Shown: positions 47,600 to 55,075, counted from the stretch's first letter. The stretch is DNA of 64,000 bases from Thiomicrospira sp. ALE5 (GCF_900112445.1 NZ_FOYY01000003.1:693960-757959); one strand, 5' to 3'. Program-made: numbers and translations. The notes: generated from the letters alone by a model not told the origin.

Positions 47600-48226
47600 T
47601 TAGTGCTTAAATGCGGGGAAGTTAAGGTCCGCATACCAGCCTGAATGATCACCCCCATAATTATCCATACCTGGCTTTGTCAAAATTCCCTTCGGTGCAA
47701 TATAACTTTTAATCACCTTAGCTTTGTTGGTTTGGTGCCAAGTAATGTTGAAAGCTGCTAGTTTTGGAAAAAAGTACAAGCCACAATGAGGTAAATGGTC
47801 ATGAATCCACCAGGCCAAAGCCCGCCAATCAGCTCCATTTTCATACTTATCAGCAAACCACGGAATGACAAGACTTACCGTAGCACCAATATGATCGTTT
47901 TGGTCGGGGTAATCAAAGATATGTCCAGCATAGTTTTTTTCATTAGACGCACAATTAAGCTTCTTCTCATTACAAAATTGATTAAGTTCAGGCGACCGAT
48001 AACCAGAAAAAATAGTGACACGACCAAAGGTTTTATTTAGAGGCTCCAACAATGTATTACAGAGCTCAGAACACGCTTCTATAGCAATCTCTGGATAGTC
48101 AGGCATATTTTGAATACCGTAAAAATTGGCTATTTCACTATAAAGAAAATCACGCATGTAAAAAGATTCGGACAAACGAATACGCTCGAACTCCTCTAAT
48201 CCTTTGACTGTCTGAGGTTTTTTCAT
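47600..48226 (-). CDS. M15-like peptidase domain protein
   Basis: A 208-residue protein. The N-terminal part LSESFYMRDFLYSEIANF and the following helix plus FSGYRSPELNQ resemble peptidase M15 (D-Ala-D-Ala carboxypeptidase-like) folds. Possible zinc ligands are in AGHIFDYPDQND and NITWHQ, but I cannot confirm the full HxxxxxxD...H set. No signal peptide is visible, so it is cytoplasmic unless released by lysis, as in phage lysis enzymes. Family assignment is tentative. It precedes the PD-(D/E)XK gene with a 33 bp gap, suggesting co-transcription. Confidence 0.6.
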   Translation of the reverse strand: MKKPQTVKGLEEFERIRLSESFYMRDFLYSEIANFYGIQNMPDYPEIAIEACSELCNTLLEPLNKTFGRVTIFSGYRSPELNQFCNEKKLNCASNEKNYAGHIFDYPDQNDHIGATVSLVIPWFADKYENGADWRALAWWIHDHLPHCGLYFFPKLAAFNITWHQTNKAKVIKSYIAPKGILTKPGMDNYGGDHSGWYADLNFPAFKH

Positions 48227-48465
48227 TTTGAAACCACTTATTAACTACTACTTATGAATAGTCATTCAAGTAATAAAAAATAAACTATAGCTAGGCCAGT
48301 TTACCCCAACTACACTCTTAAAACGTAGCTTTTTAGGCTAGTATTTTACCCCCCTACGGAAATAAAACTCAAAAAATGCTTCCTTTAAAGCAATCTCAAA
48401 TACATATCACCTCTATGACAAGCTAACCGGCTTGCTTTAAAGATTCACTCATCTAAGGAGGGTAT

Positions 48466-48816
48466 ATGTCTCATTTTTCGGCCTGCCCAAAATGTGGCAG
48501 CCATAACAGCGTGTCTAAGCATAGAGCAAAAAAATTCGGCGGCATGGTCGGCATGATTGGCGGTGGTATGAGTGGTGCCAGTGGTATGTGGGCGGGTGCT
48601 AAAACCGGCGTCATTTTGGGTGCCGGGCTGTCGCAAATTGCTCCCACGTCACCACCCTATCCTTTATCGCTCTTAGCAGGAGCGGTATTGGGTGGACTGG
48701 CCGGTGCCGCAGCGGGTGGCTTGGCCGGTGCCAAATTAGGTCAGGAAATAGATCGACACTTGCTTGACAACCGCCAATGCCTCGATTGTGGCTATGCGTT
48801 TTCAACACAAGATTAA
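48466..48816 (+). CDS. Small zinc-ribbon and glycine-zipper protein
   Basis: A 116-residue protein. Paired CxxC motifs near both ends (CPKCGS near residue 7; CLDCGY near 103) would join into one zinc ribbon. The middle (about 25-85) is a glycine-zipper-type hydrophobic region (GGMVGMIGGGMSGASG, GAVLGGLAGAAAGGLAGAK) likely to insert into a membrane. AAGGAGG lies upstream of the ATG. It is the first plus-strand gene of the recombination module, 36 bp before the YqaJ gene. Function is unknown; similar short genes are found in plasmid and island backbones. Confidence 0.75.
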   Translation: MSHFSACPKCGSHNSVSKHRAKKFGGMVGMIGGGMSGASGMWAGAKTGVILGAGLSQIAPTSPPYPLSLLAGAVLGGLAGAAAGGLAGAKLGQEIDRHLLDNRQCLDCGYAFSTQD

Positions 48817-48851
48817 CACACCATTATTTTGATAAAATTAGGAGAAATAAC

Positions 48852-49883
48852 ATGAGTGCATTAACACAGCAACCGCACCCAACCCCAGAACCCGTTGTTA
48901 AGCTAGTACGCCGTTATGCCGGCGCAGAACGATTGGTGGATACTAAAACATTGGATCGGTCTGATTGGCTGGCCTATCGTAAACAAGGGATTGGCAGTTC
49001 CGATGCCGCCGCAGCCATTGGCTTAAACCCCTATAAATCGCAATTAGAGCTTTGGATGGAGAAAACGGGTCGGACACCGACAGAAGCCTCGAATGATGAA
49101 CCCAGTCAGGATAGTGCGTTGCATTGGGGTACAGTGTTAGAGCCGATTGTTGCAGAGCAATATGCCTTGCGCACAGGGTTTAAAGTCCGTCGAGTTAATT
49201 CGGTGTTACGCCACCCCACTAAACCTTGGATGTTAGCTAATTTAGATCGTGAGATTGTCGGGCAGGACGAGGTACAGGTATTGGAGTGTAAAACTGCCGG
49301 CATAAACGGAGCCAAACTTTGGCGTGAGGGTGTGCCGGAATATGTGCAAGTACAGGTGATGCATCAGTTAGCGGTCACCGGTCAACAGGCGGCGGATGTT
49401 GCGGTATTGCTTGGCGGGCAAAAATTAGAGATTCACCGGATTGAGCGCAATGAAGCGATGATTGAAAAAATCGCCTTGTTAGAGCAACACTTTTGGAAGT
49501 TTGTTGAAACTGACACCCCTCCACCGGCGGATAGTTCGGATTCTGCCGGTCAAGCTTTGCGTTGGTTGTTCCCAACAGATAACACTAAAACGGTGGATTT
49601 TAGGCAAGATGCCGTTTTATCTGACACCTTTAATCGGTTAATTGAGCTTCGGTCTAAAATCAGCCAACTTTCAGATCAAGAAGCCTCGATGCGACACCAG
49701 ATCCAACAAGAAATGGGACACGCATCCGTGGCACTCTTTCAAAACGGGCGAGTAAGCTGGAAACAGGCTAAACCCTCGACCCGTATTGATACGACACGCT
49801 TAAAAGCCGAGCATCCTGAATTGATCGCGGCTTACGTTCAAACCTCAGCCGGTTCGCGGCGGTTTTTAGTGCAAGCCGCTTAA
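48852..49883 (+). CDS. YqaJ-family recombination exonuclease
   Basis: A 344-residue protein from the start at 48852, which has AGGAG upstream; the open frame extends 75 bp further upstream into the preceding gene without support. The YqaJ/lambda-exonuclease core shows GIGSSDAAAAIGLNPYKS, Asp near 131 (NLDREIV), and the catalytic pair in VLECKTAG (Glu145, Lys147). It would resect 5' strands for single-strand annealing, normally with a RecT- or Erf-like annealing protein. No such partner is obvious here unless the adjacent uncharacterised genes supply it. A terminator follows at 49931. Confidence 0.9.
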   Translation: MSALTQQPHPTPEPVVKLVRRYAGAERLVDTKTLDRSDWLAYRKQGIGSSDAAAAIGLNPYKSQLELWMEKTGRTPTEASNDEPSQDSALHWGTVLEPIVAEQYALRTGFKVRRVNSVLRHPTKPWMLANLDREIVGQDEVQVLECKTAGINGAKLWREGVPEYVQVQVMHQLAVTGQQAADVAVLLGGQKLEIHRIERNEAMIEKIALLEQHFWKFVETDTPPPADSSDSAGQALRWLFPTDNTKTVDFRQDAVLSDTFNRLIELRSKISQLSDQEASMRHQIQQEMGHASVALFQNGRVSWKQAKPSTRIDTTRLKAEHPELIAAYVQTSAGSRRFLVQAA

Positions 49884-49930
49884 CTTAACTTCGTTTTAAC
49901 GCAATATTCACTCTGTTTTGTTCTGTCTTT

Positions 49931-49963
49931 GCCCCTGCCGGTTAGCGGTCTAGGGGCTTTTTT
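49931..49963 (+). terminator. Terminator after the YqaJ gene
   Basis: GCCCCT (49931-49936) pairs with AGGGGC (49952-49957) across a 15-base loop that can itself fold, followed by TTTTTT. It separates the YqaJ gene from the next gene, whose start is only 29 bp on. Confidence 0.8.
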
Positions 49964-49991
49964 ATACCCATTTTTCTAAAGGAGTCCTGAA

Positions 49992-50924
49992 ATGATTAAG
50001 GGTCTAGCGATTACCCCGCCTGTCATTGGGCGCATTAGTATTGGCAAGGTCGTTGAAAAAGACGGCAAACGCCTACCCCAAAAGGATGATCAATTTACCC
50101 TCACTACCCAAATGCAAGGACGTGAGGGCTGGATTTTGCATCCACTAGATAAAAAATTGCGCGAGACCTCTGCCCAAGGCAAGTTACGCACCATCCCGAT
50201 TCAACTGCTCTTTAACCAACCCGATTTAAACTGCCGTGTTCAGTACAGTTTATTTGATCGCAATACCGCACGCCCAGTATGTGTCGGCAATGGCGAAACC
50301 TGTAAACGTACCACAGCCTCTGGTATTGACACCCTGCCCTGTCCCAGTCCACAGGCCTGCGACATCGGCGCTAACGGCCACTGTAAGCCCTATGGTCGGC
50401 TAAATGTCATTGTCGGTGATGATGACCCTTTAAGCAGTTTTATCTTTCGCACCACCGGCTTTAATAGCATCCGAACCCTGGTGGCTCGGTTACATTATTT
50501 TAATGCGCTATCAGGCGGGCGCTTGGCCTGTTTGCCCTTAGCTTTAAAGTTACGTGGTAAATCCACTCGGCAAAGTTTTGGGCAGCCCATTTTCTATGCC
50601 GATATTACCCTGCGTGATGATCTGACACTAGAACAAACCCTTAATCAAGCCAGTGAAATTGAACAACAACGTATTTCCGCCGGCTTTAATCAAGCTGCAT
50701 TAGATCAGACTGCACAACAAGGTTTTAACAACGGTGCGTTTGAGGAGGCGGAGGACGATGTTGATGCCATTGTCGAAGAGTTTTACCCCGCTCAATCTGA
50801 TAACACGTCCTCACCACACCCCAATCCGAGCTTTAGTGCACAACAAAACTATGCAGCGTCACAGCGCAATCGCCCAAGCTTGGCCGACAAAATTGATCAG
50901 CAGGCGCAAGCCTTAAGTGCTTAA
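49992..50924 (+). CDS. Gp3-like recombination-directionality/metal-binding family protein
   Basis: A 310-residue protein. After MIKGLAITPPVIGRISIG it has DDQFTLTTQMQGREGW, then a cysteine cluster (CVGNGETCKR, PCPSPQACDIGANGHCKP) suited to a zinc-binding loop, and a beta-rich core ending in TRQSFGQPIFYADITL. This matches the phage/plasmid Gp3-like family annotated as recombination directionality factor or metal-binding hydrolase. In this context it probably supports recombination or excision with the adjacent YqaJ gene and integrase. The acidic C-terminus (FEEAEDDVDAIVEEF) looks unstructured. The exact function is uncertain. Confidence 0.75.
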   Translation: MIKGLAITPPVIGRISIGKVVEKDGKRLPQKDDQFTLTTQMQGREGWILHPLDKKLRETSAQGKLRTIPIQLLFNQPDLNCRVQYSLFDRNTARPVCVGNGETCKRTTASGIDTLPCPSPQACDIGANGHCKPYGRLNVIVGDDDPLSSFIFRTTGFNSIRTLVARLHYFNALSGGRLACLPLALKLRGKSTRQSFGQPIFYADITLRDDLTLEQTLNQASEIEQQRISAGFNQAALDQTAQQGFNNGAFEEAEDDVDAIVEEFYPAQSDNTSSPHPNPSFSAQQNYAASQRNRPSLADKIDQQAQALSA

Positions 50925-50946
50925 TCAGCGCATTTTTGATTAAACA

Positions 50947-50964
50947 AACGTTTATCTAAACGTT
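50947..50964. repeat. Perfect interrupted palindrome AACGTTTA-tc-TAAACGTT
   Basis: An 8-bp perfect inverted repeat with a two-base spacer, between the Gp3-like gene and the DUF932 gene, about 85 bp upstream of the latter. The size and symmetry suit an operator for a dimeric repressor, but no ligand is known. It lies upstream of the terminator at 50985. Confidence 0.45.
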
Positions 50965-50984
50965 ACTACAACACTTCTATCGTT

Positions 50985-51022
50985 AACCCCTTTGTCATGG
51001 TGTATGGCGAAGGGGTTTTTTA
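50985..51022 (+). terminator. Terminator between Gp3-like and DUF932 genes
   Basis: AACCCCTT (50985-50992) pairs with AAGGGGTT (51010-51017) across a 17-base loop, followed directly by a run of T. It lies 60 bp after the Gp3-like stop, with AAAGGAG of the next gene shortly beyond. Confidence 0.85.
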
Positions 51023-51049
51023 TTTTGTTTTTTAAAAGGAGAACCTATC

Positions 51050-51886
51050 ATGGCTATGACCATCTTAACCCCTGAAAAACTTCACCAACTTGCCCCAGCT
51101 GCCTTTGCTACGCAACCCGATAACCAGGTATCAAAACGCTATGGCTTTGTGCCGACCATTGATGTGGTGGATGCCTTAAAGCATGAAGGCTGGTATCCGG
51201 TACGGGCGTTACAAACTAATGTGCGTGATGAAGCTAAACGTGCTGTCACCAAACACATGATTCGCTTTAGACAAGACCCTGACCGCCAATTGGTGGTGGG
51301 CGATTGTTTAGCCGAACTTGTTTTAACCAACTCGCATGACCGCACCGCCGCCTATCAACTCGATTTAGGCTTGTTTAGGCTGGCCTGTTCAAACGGCATG
51401 GTGACTCAAACCGGTGATTTAGGGGGCATCAAAGTTAAACACGGTAAGCATATTGTCGATTCCATTTTAGATGGCAGCCTTAACCTACTCGAACAGGTGC
51501 CACACATTAACCAGGCGGTTGATCACTACAGGGCTACCCTGATCTCTAAAGCCGAAGCGCGACTCTATGCCACCGCTGCTTTAACACTCCGATATGGCAA
51601 TGACTGGCGCTATAGCAGTCCAGTTAGCCCCGATGATCTTTTAACCGTTCGTCGAACTGAGGATCACGAATCGAGTCTGTGGAAAGTCTTTAACCGTGTT
51701 CAAGAAAACCTGTTCAAAGGTGGATTAGCCGGTCGCTCCTCTAATGGGCGCAATGTCCGCACCCGCCCTATCCAATCGGTGAGCGAAGATGTCAAACTCA
51801 ATCGTGCTTTATGGCAGTTGACTGAATCTTTTTCCAAGTTAAAAGAAGGTCAGATTGCGCATCTTGCCCTGCCAAACGTTGCTTAA
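51050..51886 (+). CDS. DUF932/DUF945 family protein
   Basis: A 278-residue protein. The signature LVLTNSHDRTAAYQLDLGLFRLACSNGMV with VKHGKHIVDSIL is diagnostic of the DUF932 family found in plasmids, ICEs and phages, often beside RadC and YqaJ. It is presumed to have a role in element maintenance or recombination; no activity is established. AGGAG precedes the ATG. It has its own terminator upstream and radC downstream after about 100 bp. Confidence 0.88.
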   Translation: MAMTILTPEKLHQLAPAAFATQPDNQVSKRYGFVPTIDVVDALKHEGWYPVRALQTNVRDEAKRAVTKHMIRFRQDPDRQLVVGDCLAELVLTNSHDRTAAYQLDLGLFRLACSNGMVTQTGDLGGIKVKHGKHIVDSILDGSLNLLEQVPHINQAVDHYRATLISKAEARLYATAALTLRYGNDWRYSSPVSPDDLLTVRRTEDHESSLWKVFNRVQENLFKGGLAGRSSNGRNVRTRPIQSVSEDVKLNRALWQLTESFSKLKEGQIAHLALPNVA

Positions 51887-51990
51887 CCCTTATCACAACT
51901 CCAATCCTAACGGGCTGTTCACCTTGTGTTCAGCCTTATCGAACTCTTATCTCAGCATGCGTATCAATCTTAACATTCAGGAGAACAACC

Positions 51991-52491
51991 ATGTCAATTC
52001 CTAAGCCTTTTCAAGTGGACGAGCTTACTGGCTATTATCAGGCTAATCAACCCCTCTCCCCTAAAGCCATCATCGCCATGGCGAATTATTTATCCAAACA
52101 AGCGCTTAAAAAAGGGGTGGAGCTCACGTCGCCCCAATCCACTTATGAGTATCTTCAAAATCTATTGCAGGATTTAGAGCATGAAGTGTTTGGGGTACTG
52201 TGCCTAGATCAGCAACACCGACTGATTAAATACGTACCACTATTTAGAGGCACCGTTAATCAAGCCAGTGTCTATCCCCGTGAGCTGGTCAAACTGGCAT
52301 TAGCTTGCAATGCGGCGGCCATGATTTTAGTTCATAACCATCCAAGCGGTAAACCGACACCCAGTGAATCAGATCGAGCCATCACCCAAACCATTAAACA
52401 AGCACTGCGCTTGGTTGAGGTGCGGGTCATGGATCATGTCATCGTTGGCCGTGAGGGGTATGTGTCTATGGCTGAGCGGGGTGAGGTTTAG
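51991..52491 (+). CDS. radC: RadC-family JAB/MPN domain protein
   Basis: A 166-residue protein. The JAMM-type metal site is visible: VHNHPSGKPTPSESD with His115 and His117 and the downstream Asp, preceded by the family's FLG-like strand. It lacks the helix-hairpin-helix N-terminus of full-length RadC, which is usual for the plasmid and phage-borne short form. Its role is unclear despite the name; it is a very common marker of integrative element backbones. AGGAG precedes the ATG. A hairpin follows at 52510. Confidence 0.9.
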   Translation: MSIPKPFQVDELTGYYQANQPLSPKAIIAMANYLSKQALKKGVELTSPQSTYEYLQNLLQDLEHEVFGVLCLDQQHRLIKYVPLFRGTVNQASVYPRELVKLALACNAAAMILVHNHPSGKPTPSESDRAITQTIKQALRLVEVRVMDHVIVGREGYVSMAERGEV

Positions 52492-52509
52492 GCTTAAATA
52501 AATCCGTAG

Positions 52510-52540
52510 ATAGTGGTTGAAATTATATTTTAACCACTAT
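52510..52540 (+). terminator. Long hairpin after radC
   Basis: A 14-bp inverted repeat (one G-T mismatch) with a three-base loop: ATAGTGGTT pairs with AACCACTAT and AAAT with ATTT. It starts 18 bp after the radC stop. There is no strong T-run after it, so it may be an RNA-stability hairpin or a weak terminator. Confidence 0.6.
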
Positions 52541-52746
52541 GGCTTTAAACAAATCAATTCACGGAAAAACAAGTATATACGCTAAAAAATCAGTTAATTA
52601 ATACGTATAGATTACCAAAATTCTTAAGCAAGTTGGATCGGGTAGTGTCTCTTCTTCACTCAATTCGACACACTAGAACCCGTCAAGTTCGGATGGACTT
52701 GTTAGTGTTTAATTTATTTTTTTAATTTTTAAAAGGAAGCATTCAA
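52541..52746 (+). promoter_or_regulatory. Leader region of the AlpA-like gene
   Basis: About 200 bp between the post-radC hairpin and the AlpA-like start. AAAGGAAG lies just upstream of the start at 52747. A mixed block with partial repeats of CTAGAAC/GTTCGGA type occurs at about 52670-52700. No definite promoter is claimed. Confidence 0.35.
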
Positions 52747-52989
52747 ATGAATAATTCAAATATTAATTTACTGACTTTAAGAGATCTCATTAAGAAACTG
52801 GCTCTTAGCCGAAGCACAATCTACAGAAAATTAAAACCAACAGCAAAAGGTTATGACCCAACATTTCCCAAACCTAAAAAAATTGGTCCAGGAAGTGTTC
52901 GCTGGGTTTTATCAGAAGTTGAACAATGGATTATACAGCAAACTAGCAAAAATTACGATCGCGATGAATTTGAACATCTTCACTTGTGA
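52747..52989 (+). CDS. alpA: AlpA-like excisionase/regulator
   Basis: An 80-residue protein. The N-terminal half has the AlpA-type helix-turn-helix layout: LLTLRDLIKKLALSRSTIYRKL, then FPKPKKIGPGSVRWVLSEVEQWI, matching the phage excisionase/MerR-like family. AlpA proteins regulate the adjacent integrase and act in excision. It is convergent with the integrase gene, 14 bp away, which is an unusual layout (alpA-like genes are more often in the same direction) but consistent with a joint role. It likely controls island excision. Confidence 0.85.
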   Translation: MNNSNINLLTLRDLIKKLALSRSTIYRKLKPTAKGYDPTFPKPKKIGPGSVRWVLSEVEQWIIQQTSKNYDRDEFEHLHL

Positions 52990-53003
52990 GCTATTCAATT
53001 CAA

Positions 53004-54173
53004 CTAAAGTGTCAACAAAAAATTAGACCAAGCTGACATCATTTTTTTTCGTTCTTCAAGATATTCAGCTTTGTTATAAACACCGCGTATTTTATTACGC
53101 TCCTCATGGGAAAGTTGTTTCTCAATTGCATCGGCAGGCCAGCCCATTTCATTTAACATGGTGCTGGCCGTATGTCGAAAGCCATGTGTAGTTAAGACAT
53201 CGGGACCTATATCAACAGACCTAAGTGCAACGCGCAAACTATCCGGCGTAATCGGGCGAGTTAAGGAACGCTGACCCGGAAAGACAAATTGGCTTGTCGT
53301 TTTAACTTCAAAACATTCATTAAGTACAGAAGCAACATAATCACTCATTGGTACTAGATGCTCGCGCTTCATTTTCATTTTTTGCGCTTCAACACGTATA
53401 AGTTTATGCTCAAAGTCAACATTTTCCCATTTAATTGAAACCAACTCGCTTGGGCGCAAAAAAACATGAGGTGCTATTTTTAACGCCATGCGCACACTAA
53501 AACCGCCTTCGTAGGCATTAATTTTTTTGAGTACGACAGCAAGGTCACGCTTTGAAGTAATGTGTGAGAAAGCCTTAACACTTTCCTTTTTGAATACGTC
53601 CTGTGGTAAATCACGCGTCGGGTCAAATGGGCAAACCCCCATTCCCACGGAGTAGCGAAACACTCGACTGGCGTATCCTCGAACTTTTTTGAGCATATTT
53701 AAAGTACCGCGTGATTCTATGCGCTTGAAAACTTCAAGCATATCCATTGCCGTTATTTCAGCAATACTTCTATCTCTTAGAAAAGGTAATAAATGATTCT
53801 GACAACGCTCATCTAAATCTTTAGCGTAACCATCCGTCCAAGATTCAAGATTATGTTCGTACCATTCGTGGTACATATCAGAAAAAGTTTTGATTTCAAC
53901 TTTTTCAACAACACACCCCTCTACCTGCTCCCGGGGATCAAAACCTAATTTGATTTGCTCTTTTAGATCATCTCGCGCTCGACGCGCTTCAGCCAATGAA
54001 ACGCTGGGATAAGTTCCCAAAGACAACATGGTCGCTTTACCATTTATCCGGCACCTATATCGCCAGGCTTTAACACCATTAGGCTTAATCTCCATGACTA
54101 AACCATGAGAGTCTGTTTCTCTATAAAGCTTATCCTTAGGCTTAAAATTTCTGATTTGTGTATTGTTTAACAT
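53004..54173 (-). CDS. int: P4-type tyrosine integrase
   Basis: A 389-residue tyrosine recombinase with start chosen at 54173: the family N-terminus is MLNNTQIRNFKPKDK, and the open frame upstream to 54203 is encoded by the arm-site-like repeats. A DUF4102-type N-terminal domain (about 1-90, SHGLVMEIKPNGVKAWRYRCR) precedes the core. Catalytic residues: Arg240 in LRPSEL, the HGFRH motif with Arg333, and the Tyr nucleophile near 366 in GVYNKAEY. It integrates and excises the island at tRNA-Ser. It lies next to the tRNA, transcribed away from it. Confidence 0.93.
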   Translation of the reverse strand: MLNNTQIRNFKPKDKLYRETDSHGLVMEIKPNGVKAWRYRCRINGKATMLSLGTYPSVSLAEARRARDDLKEQIKLGFDPREQVEGCVVEKVEIKTFSDMYHEWYEHNLESWTDGYAKDLDERCQNHLLPFLRDRSIAEITAMDMLEVFKRIESRGTLNMLKKVRGYASRVFRYSVGMGVCPFDPTRDLPQDVFKKESVKAFSHITSKRDLAVVLKKINAYEGGFSVRMALKIAPHVFLRPSELVSIKWENVDFEHKLIRVEAQKMKMKREHLVPMSDYVASVLNECFEVKTTSQFVFPGQRSLTRPITPDSLRVALRSVDIGPDVLTTHGFRHTASTMLNEMGWPADAIEKQLSHEERNKIRGVYNKAEYLEERKKMMSAWSNFLLTL

Positions 54174-54177
54174 TTTG

Positions 54178-54228
54178 TACTCACATTTTCTGTACTCAAC
54201 CATATTCTATACTCACATTTATACTCAT
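54178..54228 (+). repeat. Four TACTCA(C) repeats at right island end (putative integrase arm sites)
   Basis: TACTCAC at 54178-54184 and 54210-54216, TACTCAA at 54193-54199 and TACTCAT at 54222-54228. The last two are 12 bp apart, like the pair at the left end (13738 and 13750). They lie directly upstream of the integrase start, so integrase binding here may also repress its own gene. Confidence 0.65.
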
Positions 54229-54331
54229 TTTTTTGTGAGATGTATAGGTTTTTCTTGAAATGCAATGATACAGTTAAAAAGATATTAATTGGCCTTAAAG
54301 CCTTTAAATACGGTGGTTTTGGGCATAAAAA

Positions 54332-54350
54332 AACCCGTTTGGAACGGGTT
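54332..54350 (-). terminator. Island-borne terminator for tRNA-Ser
   Basis: AACCCGTT pairs with AACGGGTT across a three-base loop; on the minus strand it is followed by TTTTTTT and then ATGCCC. The same ATGCCC-plus-T-run layout follows the terminator at 13640, which is the original one. The island thus carries a replacement. Confidence 0.82.
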
Positions 54351-54362
54351 GATTAAAGTGTA

Positions 54363-54386
54363 ATGGCGGAGAGCGGGGGATTCGAA
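54363..54386 (-). repeat. attR: 24-bp repeat within tRNA-Ser 3' end
   Basis: Identical to 13671-13694. It covers the encoded CCA, acceptor 3' strand and T-arm 3' part of tRNA-Ser(GGA). The crossover point lies somewhere inside these 24 bases. Confidence 0.92.
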
Positions 54387-54454
54387 CCCCCGATAGGCTA
54401 TTAACCTATACACACTTTCCAGGCGTGCGCCTTCAACCGCTCAGCCAGCTCTCC
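54364..54454 (-). tRNA. tRNA-Ser (anticodon GGA)
   Basis: A 91-nt class II tRNA with the long variable arm of tRNA-Ser. The acceptor stem GGAGAGC pairs with GCTCTCC, the discriminator is G and CCA is encoded. The anticodon stem-loop is CACGC-CTGGAAA-GTGTG with anticodon GGA. The T-arm is GGGGG-TTCGAAT-CCCCC. It reads UCC/UCU serine codons. Its 3' end is the insertion site of the island, which restores the gene intact. Confidence 0.97.
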
Positions 54455-54574
54455 GTAGGTGCGCGAATTATAACGGCTAAGCTTGCCCTTGTCTATGAAA
54501 CAACACAGCCAGGCGAAATAAATTCAACCCGGCTGTAATACCTATAAAACCCAGTTTAAATCCAATAGCTGGAT

Positions 54575-55075
54575 TTACATCATTTCAAGGTCCATTTGAA
54601 CCGCTTCAACACCCGCAACCGCACACTCTTCATCAATATCGCCACCTGGCGCACCGCTCACACCAACGGCACCAAATAAACGACCACCAGCCGAAATTGT
54701 CACTGAACCGGCCATAAAGGCAAGGCCTTCACCCAAGGTTGGCAAGGCCCCTTCCGCTTGGCTCGTCAATTGTGACCCATTGGCATTAAACATCACCGCG
54801 GTATAGGCTTTTTTCTGAGAAATTGGTAAAGACACAGGTGGTGCCATCGAGTCGCGCATCTGCACCATAATAATTCCATTACGATCGACCACGGTAACCG
54901 ATACTGGAATACCTTTAGCTTCACAAGCCTTAATGGTTTCCATCGCAATTTTGTTATTCACTTCAAGCGTTAAACGCGGTACATCGACCGTTAAAGACTG
55001 CGCATTAGCAACAGGCGCCATCGCCACAACCAGGCCTGATGCCACCAGTAACGATTTTAATGATTGTTTCAACAT
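54575..55075 (-). CDS. Secreted GlcG/HbpS-like (DUF336) protein
   Basis: About 166 residues from the start at 55075, which has GGAGG five bases upstream and begins a clean signal peptide (MLKQSLKSLLVASGLVVAMAPVANAQ); the open frame runs to 55144 without support. The mature domain (AMETIKACEAKGIPVSVTVVDRNGIIMVQMRDS and FMAGSVTISAGGRLFGAVGVSGAPGGDIDEECA) is the GlcG/HbpS fold, which binds haem or small ligands in some members. The likely site is the periplasm. It is the first backbone gene past tRNA-Ser and is divergent from the SPFH operon. Confidence 0.87.
   Translation of the reverse strand: MLKQSLKSLLVASGLVVAMAPVANAQSLTVDVPRLTLEVNNKIAMETIKACEAKGIPVSVTVVDRNGIIMVQMRDSMAPPVSLPISQKKAYTAVMFNANGSQLTSQAEGALPTLGEGLAFMAGSVTISAGGRLFGAVGVSGAPGGDIDEECAVAGVEAVQMDLEMM

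Larger units (their letters stand above)
13671..54386. mobile_element. Integrated genomic island in tRNA-Ser(GGA), about 40.7 kb
   Basis: The island runs between two identical 24-bp tRNA-Ser 3'-end repeats (13671-13694 and 54363-54386). A tyrosine integrase next to the intact tRNA, an AlpA-like regulator, repeated TACTCAC heptamers inside both ends, a Rep-like HUH protein, a recombination and repair module and many defence genes all lie inside. No relaxase, type IV coupling protein or pilus genes are visible, so it is better described as an integrative mobilisable or satellite-like element than as a self-transmissible ICE. Base composition varies strongly inside it (very AT-rich at 42.9-46.6 kb), pointing to modules of different origin. 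Confidence 0.9.

Noticed and set aside
54174-54203. Ten-residue N-terminal extension of the integrase
   Set aside because: It is encoded by the TACTCA repeat region; family members start at MLxxTQIRN.
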